From contig NZ_JAVXZY010000001.1 of the NCBI RefSeq assembly GCF_032337115.1, forward strand, positions 558,001 through 622,000: a stretch of DNA of 64,000 bases, read 5' to 3'. The translations under genes and the position numbers were made by a program. The notes beneath the pieces are model-generated. The model saw nothing but the letters and a program-made list of their open reading frames with translations. It was not told where the DNA came from and ran no database searches. Source of the stretch: Roseateles_C aquae. Its GTDB lineage: Bacteria > Pseudomonadota > Gammaproteobacteria > Burkholderiales > Burkholderiaceae_C. Position 1 is the stretch's first letter, and the number at the start of each line of letters is the position of its first letter. Below, in pieces: positions 34,697-42,966 of the stretch.

Positions 34697-35911
34697 TCAG
34701 GCCGGCAACGCCGCCAACTCGGCGCGCGTCATCAGCCGCTCCATCAGCTCGCGCACGCTGCGGATCTGCTCGCCAAAGGGCAGGCTGCCGGCGCCACGGA
34801 AGAACAGCCCCTTCTTGACGTCGCCACGCAGCGCGGCGGCCAGCTGGTTGTCGATGCAGAACTGGCCCCAGTCCTTCAGGCCGTCGCGCAGGCCGCACTG
34901 GGCCAGGCAGTCAAAGGCCTTGGTGCAACGGCTCTTCACATGGGCCACCGCCTGCAGTTTGTGCTCGATCTTCATATAGGCGCGCAGCCAGGGCGTGCCC
35001 ACCGCGCGGGCCGGCAGGCCGGCGACGCTGGTGAACTCGACCATGTCCTCCTCACGCGCCTCGGCCAGCACGCGCTTGAAGGCCTCATCGGCATCGCCTT
35101 CGGTGGTCACCGCGAACGGCGTGCCCAGCTGTACACCAGCCGCACCAAGGCCCTGCAGACGCTCGATGTCCTCGAAGCTGCGAATGCCGCCGGCAACGAT
35201 CAAGGGAATCTCGCGCTCCAAGCCAGCCCTGCGGAAGAAGTCCTGACACTCCGGCAGCACACGTTCGAAATCAAAGCGGCCATCGTTCAGATCGGCAATA
35301 CGCGCCGCGCCCAGGTGGCCGCCGGCCAGCCGCGGGTGCTCGATCACGATGGCATCGGGCAGACGCTTCTTGCGCTCCCATTTCTTGACGATCAGCTGCA
35401 CACCACGGGCGTCGCTGAGGATGGGGATCAACAGCGCCTTCGGGTGGTCTTGAGCCAGATCCGGCAGATCCAGCGGCAGGCCGGCGCCAACGACGACGGC
35501 ATCGATACCCGCCTCCAGCGCCCGGCGCACCTGCACCGCGTACTCGCTGACGGCACGCATCACGTTCAGCGCCACCAGGCCGCGCCCCTGCGCCAGCGCC
35601 TTGGCCGCAGCGATCTCGCGATCCAGCGCCTCCAGATTCGCCTCGTTGATCAGCCGCTTGGCTTCTTCCCCTGCGTTGAGCCCCTCGGTACGCGCCATCA
35701 GATCGGCATGATGGCGACGCAGATCGACCGAACTCAAGGTGCCGATGCCGCCCAGCGAGGCCACCGTGCCGGCTAGCCGCTTGGCGCTGACGCCCACGCC
35801 CATGCCGCCCTGAACGATGGGCAGCAGGCTGCGCCCGGCCAGTTGCAGGGCGCGCAGGCCGCTGCGCTCGAAGGTGGGCAGCAGTTCGGCAGCGATGAAG
35901 GGAAGGCTCAT
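34697..35911 (-). CDS. Nitronate monooxygenase (2-nitropropane dioxygenase family)
   Basis: FMN-dependent TIM-barrel enzyme of 404 residues that oxidises alkyl nitronates, or a close relative. Visible are PIVQGGMGVGVS (FMN phosphate-side loop at the N-terminus), VVVGAGLPLDLP, IVIEHPRLAGGHLG (with the conserved His), IVAGGIRSFEDI and LGTPFAVTTE. The C-terminal 90 residues after the barrel carry KSRCTKAFDCLAQCG, a cysteine cluster that is usual in this longer subgroup. It converges on the prepilin operon with 13 bases between stops and diverges from a sensor kinase gene. Confidence 0.88.
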   Translation of the reverse strand: MSLPFIAAELLPTFERSGLRALQLAGRSLLPIVQGGMGVGVSAKRLAGTVASLGGIGTLSSVDLRRHHADLMARTEGLNAGEEAKRLINEANLEALDREIAAAKALAQGRGLVALNVMRAVSEYAVQVRRALEAGIDAVVVGAGLPLDLPDLAQDHPKALLIPILSDARGVQLIVKKWERKKRLPDAIVIEHPRLAGGHLGAARIADLNDGRFDFERVLPECQDFFRRAGLEREIPLIVAGGIRSFEDIERLQGLGAAGVQLGTPFAVTTEGDADEAFKRVLAEAREEDMVEFTSVAGLPARAVGTPWLRAYMKIEHKLQAVAHVKSRCTKAFDCLAQCGLRDGLKDWGQFCIDNQLAAALRGDVKKGLFFRGAGSLPFGEQIRSVRELMERLMTRAELAALPA

Positions 35912-36238
35912 GGTGGCGTCTGGTCTGATGGGTGTGAAGAACGCGAACCAGCCCGGCCCGCGAGACCGCTAGGCTAAGCGCTCGGATTTAGACGCACCTT
36001 GACCCATATCATTGGCGCCCGGGATGCCCGGCCACTGCGCCAACCTGGCCCCGTCGATGTCGCCCTGCAGCGGTGGGCAAACGTAACAGCCGCCGACGGA
36101 TGCCCGGAAGCACTGCCGAAACCGCGCTTTTGTGCCTTTGGCGAGACGATGGCGCCTCCATAATGCTGATAATGCAAGCAGCTGCCCCGGCAGCCTGTAC
36201 GTTGCCGCTTGCTGCACTCGCTCGGGAGGACACAGACC
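35912..36238. other. Divergent intergenic region before the sensor kinase
   Basis: 327 bases without a credible gene. It must hold the promoters of the nitronate monooxygenase (leftward) and the sensor kinase (rightward). CATAAT (36159-36164) and GATAAT (36168-36173) are -10-like hexamers about 70 bases before the kinase start, with no clear -35. A good Shine-Dalgarno, GGGAGGA, ends at 36230. I see no hairpin terminator or RNA gene. Confidence 0.4.
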
Positions 36239-37807
36239 TTGAGGTTGTTCAAAAGCTCCTTGCGCTACGCCGTTGTGCTGGCGCTGGTGATCGGCCTTTT
36301 GGCACCCACCGTCATCGTCTTGAGCATCGACGTCCAGAGCACGCGACGGATCGCGCTGGACGATCTGCAGCGCGACCTGACCCGCACGACCGAGGTGCTG
36401 GCACTGTCGCTGTCCGAGCCGATCTGGCAGGTCTCGGCCGATCTGGCCGAGCCGATGATCAAGGCGCAGATGGACGACCCGCGCTTTGTCCGCGTCCGCG
36501 TGATGGAGCCGTCCAGCACCCAGCCCTTTCTGGACCTGCCGACCACGCCAATCGAAAGCGATCCCAATCTGACGCTGACACAAACCCGTCCGGTGGTGCG
36601 CGATGGCCGCGAGATTGCCAAGCTCACCGTCTCGATGAGTGCGGCGCCGCTGCTGGAAGTGAAGCGCGCCGACATGCTGCGCTCGCTCTGGCGCAGCGCG
36701 CTGACACTGACGATTTCGCTGGGCCTGATCCTCTGGGTGATGCAGCGCCGCGTGCTGCAGCCGATGAGCCAGCTGAGCAATGCCGCCGATGAACTCGCCG
36801 CCGGCAAGCTCGACCGCCCGCTGGAGTTGGGCGGCGCCGATGAAATCGCCCGCGTCGGCAAGGCCATGGAGCGGATGCGCCAGGCCCTGCTGCGCGCCTT
36901 CGAGGATTTGCGCGGCCATGCCAACACGCTGGAAGACCAGGTGGCGCAGCGCACCGCCGAGCTGACCTCGGCCAATGGCGAGTTGACCCAGGCGCTGGCC
37001 AATCTGAAGACCGCGCAGCGCGAGCTGGTCGAATCCGAGAAGCTGGCCTCGCTGGGCCGTCTGGTGGCCGGCGTGGCGCATGAGCTGAACACGCCGCTGG
37101 GCAATGCGATGACGGTGGTCTCGGCACTGGAAGACCGCTGGGCCAAGCTCGACCAGATGCTGACCGACAACACGCCGATGCGGCGTAGCCAGCTGGAAGA
37201 GCTGGTCAAGGACACCCGGCGCGGCCAGGACATCCTGCAGCGCAATGTGCAGAAGGCCGCCGATCTGGTGCGCGACTTCAAGCAGGTGGCCATCGACCAG
37301 ACGACCGACTCACGCCGCGACTTCGAGCTCTCGCAGGTGATCGAAGACGTGCTGGTGATGGTCGAGCCCAGCTTCAAGCACACGCCGTTTCGCATCCACA
37401 CCACGCTGGAACGCGGCGTCGAGATGAGCAGCTACCCCGGTGCATTAGGCCAGGTGCTGACCAATCTGCTGATGAACGCGCTGATCCATGGCTTCGAGGG
37501 CCGCGACGAAGGCTGTGTCGAAGTCAGCTGCTGCCGCATCGACAACAGCGAGGTCGAGCTGATCGTCAATGATGATGGCCGCGGCATGGATGCATCGGTC
37601 GCGCGCCGCATCTTCGATCCCTTCTTCACCACCAAGCTGGGCAAGGGCGGCTCGGGCCTGGGCATGCACATCGTGCACAACATCGTCACCAATGTGCTGG
37701 GCGGCCAGATCGAGGTGCTGTCCAATCCCGGCCAGGGCGCCAAGATGGTGATACGCATCCCGACTATCGCGCCGCAGCGCTCAAGCAACGACGACTCGGT
37801 GCATTGA
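36239..37807 (+). CDS. Membrane sensor histidine kinase with HAMP domain
   Basis: Sensor kinase of 522 residues. A first membrane helix (about 10-30) precedes a periplasmic domain of about 120 residues. Next are a second helix (about 145-165), HAMP (MSQLSNAADELAAGKLDRPL), a coiled coil with QRTAELTSANGELTQALANL, a phosphoacceptor domain with GVAHELNTPLGNAM (His281), and a HATPase domain (NLLMNALIHG, DDGRGM, GSGLGMHIVHNIV). The start is taken as the TTG at 36239, because GGGAGGA ends 8 bases before it and no ATG is near. No response regulator is adjacent, so it is an orphan in this window. The signal is unknown. Confidence 0.88.
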   Translation: MRLFKSSLRYAVVLALVIGLLAPTVIVLSIDVQSTRRIALDDLQRDLTRTTEVLALSLSEPIWQVSADLAEPMIKAQMDDPRFVRVRVMEPSSTQPFLDLPTTPIESDPNLTLTQTRPVVRDGREIAKLTVSMSAAPLLEVKRADMLRSLWRSALTLTISLGLILWVMQRRVLQPMSQLSNAADELAAGKLDRPLELGGADEIARVGKAMERMRQALLRAFEDLRGHANTLEDQVAQRTAELTSANGELTQALANLKTAQRELVESEKLASLGRLVAGVAHELNTPLGNAMTVVSALEDRWAKLDQMLTDNTPMRRSQLEELVKDTRRGQDILQRNVQKAADLVRDFKQVAIDQTTDSRRDFELSQVIEDVLVMVEPSFKHTPFRIHTTLERGVEMSSYPGALGQVLTNLLMNALIHGFEGRDEGCVEVSCCRIDNSEVELIVNDDGRGMDASVARRIFDPFFTTKLGKGGSGLGMHIVHNIVTNVLGGQIEVLSNPGQGAKMVIRIPTIAPQRSSNDDSVH

Positions 37808-37825
37808 AGAGCGGCGCAATGCGCC

Positions 37826-38269
37826 TCAGTGCAAGACCAGCACCGGCAGCTTGCAACGGCTGATCACCGCCTTGGCGTGTGAACCAAACACCAGGTCGCC
37901 GAACAGGCCGCGGCCATGGGTGGCCATCACGATCAGATCGCAGCCGCGCTCCTGCGCCACCTCGATGATGGCCTGCACCACATCGTCACTCTGCCGGTAG
38001 CAACCGGCATAGGCCACACCGGCCTGCTGCGCCGCCTGTTCGAAGGCCGCCAGCACACTTAGGGCATGAGCCTCGGCCTGCTGGCGCTGCTCAACCGTGG
38101 CCCGCTCGTAATGGCTGGGATGCATGCCCACGATGGGCAGGGCCGGCGCGGGTTCGCAGATGAAGCCCGTCAAGCTGCCACCCAGGCGGCTGGCGAGCTC
38201 GATCGCCGCGTGCACCGCATGCTGGGACAGTTCGCTGCCGTCGACCGGCACCAAGAGATGGCTGAACAT
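37826..38269 (-). CDS. Universal stress protein (UspA family)
   Basis: Cytoplasmic protein of 147 residues with the Usp fold: MFSHLLVPVDGSELS at the start and the ATP-binding motif ATHGRGLFGDLVFGSHAKAVI (G2xG9xGS/T type) near the end. The start at 38269 has GAGGAGG eight bases upstream, while the frame extends eight more codons. Members act in stress survival, often through ATP binding. It converges with the sensor kinase (18 bases between stops) and diverges from the outer-membrane protein gene. Confidence 0.92.
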   Translation of the reverse strand: MFSHLLVPVDGSELSQHAVHAAIELASRLGGSLTGFICEPAPALPIVGMHPSHYERATVEQRQQAEAHALSVLAAFEQAAQQAGVAYAGCYRQSDDVVQAIIEVAQERGCDLIVMATHGRGLFGDLVFGSHAKAVISRCKLPVLVLH

Positions 38270-38492
38270 GTGCGCGTCCTCCTCGCCGGCCATGCTACGC
38301 CCGCATCGCCTGGCTGCCCAGAGGCTCAGCCCGCGGGCTGAGGCCCGTCACACAGCGTCACACAAGCCACACCGAGCGTCCACTGACGCGCCGGGCCTGC
38401 CCCGGAACAATTCAGTCAACGCAGCAAACACTGCGCCGGCAAGGCAGAGGCAAGACGCCCCTGCCCCATGAAACGAACTGAAAGGACAGACC

Positions 38493-39074
38493 ATGTCGAG
38501 CAAGCAACACCTGACCCCGAGCACCCTGATCGGCGCCTGCGCCGCCGCCCTGGCCCTGTGCAGCACGGCCGCCATCGCCGCGCCGGACCAGGGGCTGTAC
38601 ATCGGCGCCGACCTGGGCCGCAGCAAGAACGACATCAGCATCCCGGCCGATGTCAAACCACAGCCGGGCAGCAGCAAGTCGGCCACCAGCCTGGGCCTGC
38701 ATGTCGGCTACCAGTTCAACCGCCACTTCGCCACCGAGCTGAGCGTGGCTCGCCTGGGCAAGGCCAGCATCGGCGACAGCAGCAGCAAGACCACCGCCTA
38801 TTCGCTGGATGCGCTGGCCAAGCTGCCGGTGAGCGATCAGTTCAGCGTCTATGGTCGCCTGGGCGCCAGCCACTACGAGCGCGGCTTCCAGGGCCTGGCC
38901 AACACCGGCGGCCAGCACAGCGTCGGCATGCACGTCGGCCTCGGTCTGGACTACGCCATCACCCTGCAATGGGGTCTGCGCGCCGAGCTGAGCCGCCACA
39001 ACAACCTGCCTGATGGCGCCGGCTACGGCCGCAGCACCGATCAGTGGAGCATGGGCGTGAACTACCGCTTCTGA
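38493..39074 (+). CDS. Outer-membrane beta-barrel protein (OmpA-like 8-strand type)
   Basis: Exported protein of 193 residues. The signal peptide ends CSTAAIAA|PDQG. It is followed by amphipathic strands such as GLYIGADLGRS, SLGLHVGYQFN, FATELSVARLG and YGRLGASHYERG, and closes with WSMGVNYRF, whose last residue Phe is the usual signal for the BAM machinery. This is the OMP_b-brl family; its specific role is unknown. AAAGGA stands before the ATG. The gene is monocistronic and followed by a stable hairpin. Confidence 0.87.
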   Translation: MSSKQHLTPSTLIGACAAALALCSTAAIAAPDQGLYIGADLGRSKNDISIPADVKPQPGSSKSATSLGLHVGYQFNRHFATELSVARLGKASIGDSSSKTTAYSLDALAKLPVSDQFSVYGRLGASHYERGFQGLANTGGQHSVGMHVGLGLDYAITLQWGLRAELSRHNNLPDGAGYGRSTDQWSMGVNYRF

Positions 39075-39088
39075 GCGTTGCGTTGACG

Positions 39089-39131
39089 AGCGCCGGGCCA
39101 GCTTTCGCATCCGCGAACCCTGGCCGGCGCT
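39089..39131. other. Stable hairpin after the outer-membrane protein gene
   Basis: AGCGCCGGGCCAG (39089-39101) pairs with CTGGCCGGCGCT (39120-39131) with one bulged base, and an inner stem TTCGC/GCGAA closes the loop. There is no T run, so it is not a standard terminator; it could stop 3' exonucleases or end the transcript weakly. Confidence 0.45.
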
Positions 39132-39151
39132 GTAGCAGGCCCGGGGCGCGC

Positions 39152-39157
39152 TACAGT
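39152..39157 (+). promoter_or_regulatory. Candidate -10 box 7 bases before the acyltransferase start
   Basis: TACAGT, seven bases, then ATG at 39165 without a Shine-Dalgarno. It is the fourth case in the window of this leaderless-like geometry. Confidence 0.3.
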
Positions 39158-39164
39158 TCGCCCC

Positions 39165-40046
39165 ATGATTTCACGTCTTCTTCCTGCCCCGATTCTGGGC
39201 GCCCTCACCGGCCTGCTGCTCGCGCTCAACACCGTCGTCGGTGTCGCGCTGATGATTGTTCCCGCCTTGCTGAAGCTGTTGCTGCCCATTCCCGGCGTAC
39301 GGCGTCTCTGCGATCAGCTGCTCAATGGCATTGCCGCCGGTTGGGTGGCGGTCAACAACGGCTGGATCGCCACGCTGAATCCACAGCACTGGGATGTGCA
39401 AGGGGTGGACGGCCTGCACGAACGCGGCTGGTACCTGGTCTCGCCCAATCACCAGACCTGGGTGGACATCCTGGTGCTGCAGCGCGTCTTCCACGGTCGC
39501 ATTCCGTTTCTGAAGTTCTTCCTGAAGAGCGAACTGATGTGGGTGCCGGTGATCGGCCTGGCCTGGTGGGCGCTGGACTTCCCCTTCATGAAGCGCGGCC
39601 GCAGCGCCGGCTCGCAAGCCGCCGATCTGGAAACCACACGCAAGTCCTGCGAGAAGTTCAAGACCATTCCGACGACGGTGATCAATTTCGTCGAAGGCAC
39701 GCGCTACACCGCCGGCAAACACGAAGAGCAGAAAAGCCCCTACCAGCACCTGCTCAAGCCCAAGGTCGGCGCGCTGAGCATGGCGCTGGCGACAATGGGC
39801 GAACAGTTCGAGGCCCTGCTGGATGTGACCCTGGTCTACCCCGAAGGGACGCCGACCTTCTGGGATCTGCTGTGCGGCCGCTGCGGCCAGGTCATCGTGC
39901 GCGTTCAGCAGCGCGAGATTCCTGCCGATCTGGTCGGCGGCAATCCGATGGAAGACAAACGCCTGCGCGCCGGCATCTCGATGTGGATCAAGAAGCAATG
40001 GTCCGAAAAGGACGAGCTGATCAAGCAGCTGCTGGTTAAGCCATAA
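39165..40046 (+). CDS. PlsC-like acyltransferase (YihG/LCLAT family)
   Basis: Membrane-bound acyltransferase of 293 residues, probably acting on lysophosphatidic acid or a related lysophospholipid. Two hydrophobic segments at the N-terminus (LGALTGLLLALNTVVG, MIVPALLKLLLPI) precede the catalytic NHQTWVD motif (His96, Asp101), then FLKSELMWVPVIG, the FVEGTRYT glycerol-phosphate site and VYPEGTPTFWD. It resembles E. coli YihG. It is followed after 14 bases by a RidA-like gene on the same strand. Confidence 0.9.
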   Translation: MISRLLPAPILGALTGLLLALNTVVGVALMIVPALLKLLLPIPGVRRLCDQLLNGIAAGWVAVNNGWIATLNPQHWDVQGVDGLHERGWYLVSPNHQTWVDILVLQRVFHGRIPFLKFFLKSELMWVPVIGLAWWALDFPFMKRGRSAGSQAADLETTRKSCEKFKTIPTTVINFVEGTRYTAGKHEEQKSPYQHLLKPKVGALSMALATMGEQFEALLDVTLVYPEGTPTFWDLLCGRCGQVIVRVQQREIPADLVGGNPMEDKRLRAGISMWIKKQWSEKDELIKQLLVKP

Positions 40047-40060
40047 AGCCAGCAGCTGCC

Positions 40061-40540
40061 ATGAGCGCTGAACAGAGGCTTCTCGCCCTCGGGCTGCAAC
40101 TGCCCGGCAGCAGCGCGCCGGCCGGCAACTATGTGGCCGCCGTGCAAAGCGGCGCCCTGCTGTTCCTCTCCGGCAAGGCACCATCGGCCATTGACGGCCG
40201 CTTGCCCAAAGGCCGGCTGGGCCGGGAGTTTGATACCGAGCAGGGCTATCAGCTGGCCCGTTCGGCCTGCATCGAACTGCTGGCCACGCTGCGCAAGGAA
40301 CTGGGCTCGCTGGACCGGGTGGCCCGCGTCGTCGACCTCCATGGTTCGCTGAACACCACGCCGGACTTCGAGGACCACGCCCGCGTGCTGGACGGTGCCT
40401 CGGATCTGCTGGCCGAGGTCTTTGGCGCGGCCGGCCTGCATGCCCGCTCGGTCGTTGGCGTCGCCTCGCTGCGCCTGGGTGTGCCGCTGACGCTGAAGGC
40501 GGTGGTCGAAATGCACCCCGGCAGCTCGCCTCAGGGCTGA
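40061..40540 (+). CDS. RidA/YjgF-family protein
   Basis: Small cytoplasmic enzyme-like protein of 159 residues, expected to form trimers. The blocks are AGNYVAAVQSGALLFLSGKAP at the start (split over two strands), ARVVDLHGSLNTTPDF, and ARSVVGVASLRLGVPLTLKAVVE, with the Arg that in RidA holds the substrate carboxylate. RidA hydrolyses reactive enamines/imines from PLP enzymes; this longer subgroup (YjgH or YoaB-like) is less well understood. It likely shares a transcript with the acyltransferase. Confidence 0.87.
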   Translation: MSAEQRLLALGLQLPGSSAPAGNYVAAVQSGALLFLSGKAPSAIDGRLPKGRLGREFDTEQGYQLARSACIELLATLRKELGSLDRVARVVDLHGSLNTTPDFEDHARVLDGASDLLAEVFGAAGLHARSVVGVASLRLGVPLTLKAVVEMHPGSSPQG

Positions 40541-40600
40541 GCCCACTGCCGCCACGGCGGGCTCGCGCTACCATCGCCGCGCAGCTCCACGGAAGTCCGC

Positions 40601-41038
40601 ATGAAATCAAACCAGCCCGAGTCCAGCGCAGCACCCAGCCTGCCCCCTGCGGCCTTCATCGACGCCAAGATCCGCGAACTGGGCGACTGGCGCGGCGAGA
40701 CGCTGGCCCAGCTGCGCGCCTGGATCAAGGCCGCCGACCCCGAGGTGGTCGAGGAAGTGAAGTGGATGGGCACGCCGGTGTGGTCGCATGGCGGCATTCT
40801 GTGCACCGGCGAAACCTACAAGGACAAGGTCAAGCTGACCTTCATGAAGGGCGCCTCGCTGCCCGACCCCAGCGGGCTCTTCAACGCCAGCCTGGACGGC
40901 AATGCGCGCCGCGCCATCGATATCGCGGCCGGCCAGACGCTCGATGCCGCGGCCTTCATGCAGCTGATCCAGGCGGCTGTGGCCGCGAACAGCAAATCCA
41001 AGCCGAGCAAGGCCGGCAAGACGGCATCCAAGCCCTAG
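40601..41038 (+). CDS. DUF1801 family protein
   Basis: Cytoplasmic protein of 145 residues with the YdhG-like DUF1801 fold. Recognisable blocks are ELGDWRGETLAQLRAWIKAADPEVVEEVKWMG (split), PVWSHGGILCTGETYKDKVKLTF and MKGASLPDPSGLFN, followed by a Lys/Ser/Ala-rich tail. Members are widespread and of unknown biochemical function; some relatives bind iron or act in stress. GGAAG before the ATG supports the start. Confidence 0.85.
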   Translation: MKSNQPESSAAPSLPPAAFIDAKIRELGDWRGETLAQLRAWIKAADPEVVEEVKWMGTPVWSHGGILCTGETYKDKVKLTFMKGASLPDPSGLFNASLDGNARRAIDIAAGQTLDAAAFMQLIQAAVAANSKSKPSKAGKTASKP

Positions 41039-41116
41039 CGAACTTGACTGATGGACCTTGGCCTTTTGTGCCACACGCGTCCATTGACCGAACAGGCACT
41101 TCCGGAGGAGCCAGAC

Positions 41117-41722
41117 ATGAAACGCAGAGCCCTGCTGAGCCTCGCCGCCACGGCCAGCCTCACCAGCTTGACCCGGGCCGCCAGCGGCGCCGAGCCCGCG
41201 AAAACCGTCCGCGTTCGCGTCGAGACGGCGCTCGGCGCCTTTGTGCTGGCGGTGGATGCGCAGCACGCGCCCCTCACCGCCGAGAACTTTCTGCGCTACG
41301 TCGATGCCAAGCTGCTCGACGGTGGCTCGGTCTATCGCATCGTCAGCGAGGCCAATCAGCCCGCCAGCGTCAAGCAGCGCATCCAGGTCGTGCAATGGGG
41401 CATGAACCTGCCCGACGACAAGCCCACCCCCTTCCCGCCCATCGCCCACGAAACCACGCAGAAAACCGGCCTGCGCCACCGCGACGGCACCATCTCGATG
41501 GCGCGCAAGCAGCCCGGTAGCGCCGCGGCCGAGTTTTTCATCTGCATCGGCGATCAACCGGCGCTGGACTTCGGCGGCCTGCGCAATCCGGATGGCCAGG
41601 GATTTGCAGCCTTTGGCCAGGTTGTCGAGGGCATGGATGTGGTCCGGGCCCTGCACGCCAAGGCGCAGGCGCGCGACATGCTCGATCAGCCGATCGCCGT
41701 GCGCACGGTCAGGCGCGGCTAG
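41117..41722 (+). CDS. Exported cyclophilin-type peptidyl-prolyl isomerase
   Basis: Peptidyl-prolyl cis-trans isomerase of 201 residues with an N-terminal signal (MKRRALLSLAATASLTSLTRAASG) that carries RR and may be a weak Tat signal. The cyclophilin domain shows LGAFVLAVDAQHAPLTAENFL, IAHETTQKTGLRHRDGTISMAR, and FFICIGDQPALDFGG (the FFI/G-D-Q-P region), with an insert between the first two. It should act on proteins in the periplasm. GGAGGAG stands just before the start at 41117, so the upstream ATG at 41051 is not used. Confidence 0.88.
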   Translation: MKRRALLSLAATASLTSLTRAASGAEPAKTVRVRVETALGAFVLAVDAQHAPLTAENFLRYVDAKLLDGGSVYRIVSEANQPASVKQRIQVVQWGMNLPDDKPTPFPPIAHETTQKTGLRHRDGTISMARKQPGSAAAEFFICIGDQPALDFGGLRNPDGQGFAAFGQVVEGMDVVRALHAKAQARDMLDQPIAVRTVRRG

Positions 41723-41820
41723 CTGCGTGCCAGCTCATTACTGGGTTAGCATCTGAGCCACGATTGATCCAGGCCGGCACGCCTCTGCCCGCGTGGCAAA
41801 CGGTTGAATGCGAGGATCAG

Positions 41821-42954
41821 TTGGAAAAGCCCCCGGACACAGCGCGCAAGCGCAAGCCTGCCAGTCATCTCACTGGTTCGCGGCCTGGCCTCTGGCGGAT
41901 CGGCCTGCTGCTGGGCGCGCTGCTGCTGCCGCTGGCTTTGCAGCAGCTCGGCAACGCGCCGGTGCGCATTGCCGATCAGGCCCTGCTCTATGTGCTGCTG
42001 GCGCTGGGCATGAATGTGGTCGTTGGCTATGCGGGACTGCTGGACCTCGGCTATGTGGCCTTTTATGCCATCGGCGCCTACCTGTTTGCGCTGCTGTGCT
42101 CGCCCCATCTGTTCGAACAGTTCGCGCTGATACGCCAGCTCTTCCCGGGCGGGCTGCATACCGCCTGGTGGTTGGTGCTGCCGCTGGCGGCCTGCCTGGC
42201 CGCGCTGCTGGGTGTGCTGCTGGGAGCGCCGACCCTGAAGCTGCGCGGCGACTACCTGGCGGTGGTGACGCTGGCCTTTGGTGAAATCATCCGCCTCTTC
42301 ATCAACAATCTGGCCCACCCCGTCAATCTGACCAATGGCGCACGCGGCATCAGCCAGATCGACGATGTGCAGCTGCTGGGCACGAATCTCGGCAAAGGCC
42401 TGAGCACTGCGGGCATGCAGCTGCCCTCGGTCACGCTGTACTACTACCTGTTCCTGGCCCTGGTGCTCATTGCCTTGCTGGTCAGCTGCCGGCTCGAGCG
42501 ATCACGAATAGGCCGCGCCTGGATGGCCATCCGCGAAGACGAGACCGCCGCGCTGGCCATGGGCATCAATACCCGGAACCTGAAGTTGGCCGCCTTTGGC
42601 ATGGGCGCCAGTTTCGGCGGCGTGGCCGGGGCGATGTTCGCGAGCTTTCAGGGCTATATCTCGCCGGAGTCGTTCAGCCTGAACGAATCCATCCTGATCG
42701 TCGCCATGGTCGTGCTTGGCGGCATCGGCCATCTGCCCGGCGTGGTCGTCGGCGCGCTGCTGCTGTCGGCGCTGCCCGAAGCCCTGCGCTATCTGACCGG
42801 GCCGCTGCAGACCCTCAGCGACGGGCGGCTGGACGCCCCCATTCTTCGCCAGCTGCTGATTGCACTGGCGATGATTGGCGTGATGCTGCTGCGCCCAGCT
42901 GGCCTGTGGCCGCTGCGATCACGGGGCAAGGCCGCGCCACAAGCGCTGCGCTGA
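41821..42954 (+). CDS. livM: Branched-chain amino acid ABC transporter permease, LivM type (solitary)
   Basis: Inner-membrane subunit of a HAAT-type ABC importer (branched-chain amino acids, amides or urea). It has about 377 residues and nine or ten helices. The blocks are LLALGMNVVVGYAGLLDLGYVAF, GDYLAVVTLAFGEIIRL, ARGISQID, RAWMAIREDETAALAMGIN (the EAA loop that contacts the ATPase) and VVLGGIGHLPGVVVGALLL. The TTG at 41821 has GAGGA five bases upstream and gives MEKPPDTARK; another TTG at 41764 would add 19 residues. No LivH, LivG, LivF or binding protein is near, which is unusual. Confidence 0.85.
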   Translation: MEKPPDTARKRKPASHLTGSRPGLWRIGLLLGALLLPLALQQLGNAPVRIADQALLYVLLALGMNVVVGYAGLLDLGYVAFYAIGAYLFALLCSPHLFEQFALIRQLFPGGLHTAWWLVLPLAACLAALLGVLLGAPTLKLRGDYLAVVTLAFGEIIRLFINNLAHPVNLTNGARGISQIDDVQLLGTNLGKGLSTAGMQLPSVTLYYYLFLALVLIALLVSCRLERSRIGRAWMAIREDETAALAMGINTRNLKLAAFGMGASFGGVAGAMFASFQGYISPESFSLNESILIVAMVVLGGIGHLPGVVVGALLLSALPEALRYLTGPLQTLSDGRLDAPILRQLLIALAMIGVMLLRPAGLWPLRSRGKAAPQALR

Positions 42955-42966
42955 ACTGCGATTCGC

